Shown in pieces: positions 7,324 through 8,208 of a stretch of 8,208 nucleotides of DNA. Position numbers and translations under genes: made by a program. The notes beneath the pieces were generated by a model, which saw only the letters and a list, made by a program, of their open reading frames with translations, did no database searches and had not been told where the DNA came from. Source of the DNA: Clostridia bacterium. Lineage in GTDB: Bacteria > Bacillota_A > Clostridia > Oscillospirales > CAG-272. Numbering within the stretch: the first letter of the stretch is position 1; each line of letters opens with the position of its first letter. Location of the stretch: contig JAGBSQ010000044.1 in the NCBI GenBank assembly GCA_017631775.1, forward strand, positions 1 through 8,208, written 5' to 3'.

Positions 7324-7361
7324 TACGGGGAAACCTTTTTTGCAAAAAAGGTTTCCCCGTA
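7324..7361. repeat. Perfect 38-base palindrome, possible REP-like element or convergent terminator
   Basis: Arms 7324-7342 and 7343-7361 are exact reverse complements over 19 bases with no spacer, reading TACGGGGAAACC, six T, G, then the mirror half. It begins 8 bases past the stop codon of the minus-strand aminotransferase gene. In RNA from either strand the GGGGAAACC/GGTTTCCCC arms would form a stable stem with a U6/A6 upper part. There is no T-run outside the hairpin, so it is not a textbook intrinsic terminator; it may protect mRNA 3' ends or be a dispersed intergenic repeat. I recall similar GGGGAAACC palindromes between genes in gut Clostridia, but have not checked this. Confidence 0.75.
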
Positions 7362-7369
7362 GACTTCTC

Positions 7370-8208
7370 CTATAAACTATTCAAAAAACGTTCAATGCGG
7401 CGCAGAGCCTCCAAAATGTGCTCGGTGGAGTAACAGTAAGAAGCGCGAACAAATCCCTCACCGCTCTCGCCAAAGGCCGTACCGGGAACGACGGCAACCT
7501 TTTCGGAGTAGAGGAGCTTTTCGCAAAACTCCTCAGAGGTCATTCCTGTGGAGCGAATGCAGGGGAACGCGTAGAATGCGCCCTTGGGCTCACGGCAGGA
7601 AAGGCCGAGCTTGTTAAAGCCGTTTACGATAAGGCGGCGGCGCATGTCATATTCCTCGCGCATAGCGGCAACTGCCTCGTCACCGTTGCGAAGTGCCTCA
7701 ATAGCGGCATATTGCGAGGTGGTGGGCGCACACATAATGGCGTATTGATGAATTTTGGTGATTTGCTCCATCACGGGCTTGGGACCGCAAGCGTAACCAA
7801 GACGCCAACCCGTCATTGAGAAGGTTTTGGAGAAGCCGTTGATGAGAACGGTACGTTCTTGCATTCCCTCAATCGATGCAATCGAGACGTGAGAGGCATC
7901 ACCAAAAGTCAGTTCGGCATAGATCTCGTCGGAAATAACAAGAATGTTTGTGTCACGGAGAACTGCAGCAATCGCTTCAAGGTCTGCCTTTTCCATAATC
8001 GCACCCGTAGGGTTGCAGGGGTAGGGCAGAATGAGCGCCTTGGTGCGCGGTGTAATGGCAGATTTAAGCTCCTTGGCGGTCAGCTTAAAGGAGTTTTCTG
8101 CCTTGGTTTCAATAATTACGGGCTTGCAACCGCACAGAGCGGTGATGGGCTCGTAGCAAACGTAACTGGGTTGGGGAATGATAATTTCATCACCGGGGGA
8201 AGCAATGG
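7370..8208 (-). CDS. PLP-dependent class I/II aminotransferase (N-terminus outside window)
   Basis: Fold-type I pyridoxal-phosphate enzyme, probably a cytoplasmic aminotransferase transferring an amino group between an amino acid and a 2-oxo acid. The frame is open from the window edge (first full codon 8206-8204) to the TAG at 7372-7370, giving 278 residues; about 110 N-terminal residues are missing if it has the usual length near 390. The ATG at 7996 is internal: conserved sequence continues upstream through LPYPCNPTGAI and GDEIIIPQPSYVCYEP. Visible motifs are PCNPTG (usually NNPTG or NPTG), SDEIYAEL with the cofactor-binding Asp and Tyr, and SKTFSMTGWRLGY with the Schiff-base Lys (codon 7826-7828) and phosphate-binding Arg. 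GFVRASYC near the end carries the Arg that normally binds the substrate carboxylate. It resembles aspartate or aromatic aminotransferases of the AspB/PatA type; the amino acid cannot be assigned. It converges on the hydrolase operon and shows no functional link to it. Confidence 0.93.
   Translation of the reverse strand, partial: IASPGDEIIIPQPSYVCYEPITALCGCKPVIIETKAENSFKLTAKELKSAITPRTKALILPYPCNPTGAIMEKADLEAIAAVLRDTNILVISDEIYAELTFGDASHVSIASIEGMQERTVLINGFSKTFSMTGWRLGYACGPKPVMEQITKIHQYAIMCAPTTSQYAAIEALRNGDEAVAAMREEYDMRRRLIVNGFNKLGLSCREPKGAFYAFPCIRSTGMTSEEFCEKLLYSEKVAVVPGTAFGESGEGFVRASYCYSTEHILEALRRIERFLNSL

Larger units (their letters stand above)
7032..7369. other. Intergenic region between convergent genes
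   Basis: No gene is supported in these 338 bases. Short open frames here lack ribosome binding sites and recognisable protein sequence. From left to right the region holds 71 bases of unremarkable sequence, the operon terminator, a T-rich stretch, a GC-rich patch (7191-7260), an AT-rich stretch (about 7262-7312), and the perfect palindrome at 7324-7361 just downstream of the minus-strand gene. Because both flanking genes point inward, no promoter is needed here and I see none. Confidence 0.75.

Noticed and set aside
7149..7433. 94-codon plus-strand frame across the intergenic region
   Set aside because: It begins right after a terminator, runs through the GC patch and the perfect palindrome, overlaps the end of the aminotransferase on the other strand, and has no ribosome binding site or recognisable protein sequence.
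7418..7819. 133-codon plus-strand frame opposite the aminotransferase
   Set aside because: It lies wholly antisense to a gene with clear catalytic motifs, including the PLP lysine, and has no independent support.

Overview
The window reads as chromosomal or metagenome-assembled DNA from a Gram-positive anaerobe, most likely a gut-type clostridial member of the Bacillota. The evidence is strong AGGAG ribosome binding sites, Sec signal peptides with a Lys/Arg-rich n-region, a Thr/Glu/Pro-rich lipoprotein, and an N-terminal accessory module that I associate from memory with extracellular proteins of gut Clostridia. This placement is inferred from sequence style, not from a marker gene.

Positions 1-7031 on the plus strand look like the end of one operon. 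Two very similar, very large secreted glycoside hydrolases of family GH31 stand head to tail (1-3440, cut at its 5' end by the window, and 3458-6718), 17 bases apart. A 91-residue lipoprotein (6756-7031) follows 37 bases later, and a strong intrinsic terminator closes the unit (7103-7146). Both enzymes have the same order: signal peptide, a conserved linker starting ATTSGYIGNMD, an accessory module, the GH31 N-terminal beta-sandwich, a (beta/alpha)8 barrel with nucleophile and acid/base aspartates, and C-terminal beta-domains. Neither has a visible cell-wall anchor, S-layer domain or dockerin. They probably act outside the cell on an alpha-linked glycan or glycoside; the substrate cannot be read from the sequence.

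Positions 7032-7369 are non-coding. They hold the operon terminator, a GC-rich patch with weak hairpin potential (7191-7260), an AT-rich stretch, and a perfect 38-base palindrome (7324-7361) beside the end of the convergent gene.

Positions 7370-8208 on the minus strand encode the C-terminal 278 residues of a PLP-dependent class I/II aminotransferase that runs off the window edge. It looks like a housekeeping amino-acid gene unrelated to the hydrolase operon.

The most interesting features are the tandem GH31 pair with an unusual insertion early in the catalytic barrel, and a 65-codon segment in copy 1 flanked by an in-frame repeat (NVTDIPNY / NVTKLPNY) that is single in copy 2. The small lipoprotein with a tail but no domain is also worth a look. 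I see no phage, CRISPR, transposase or RNA gene.
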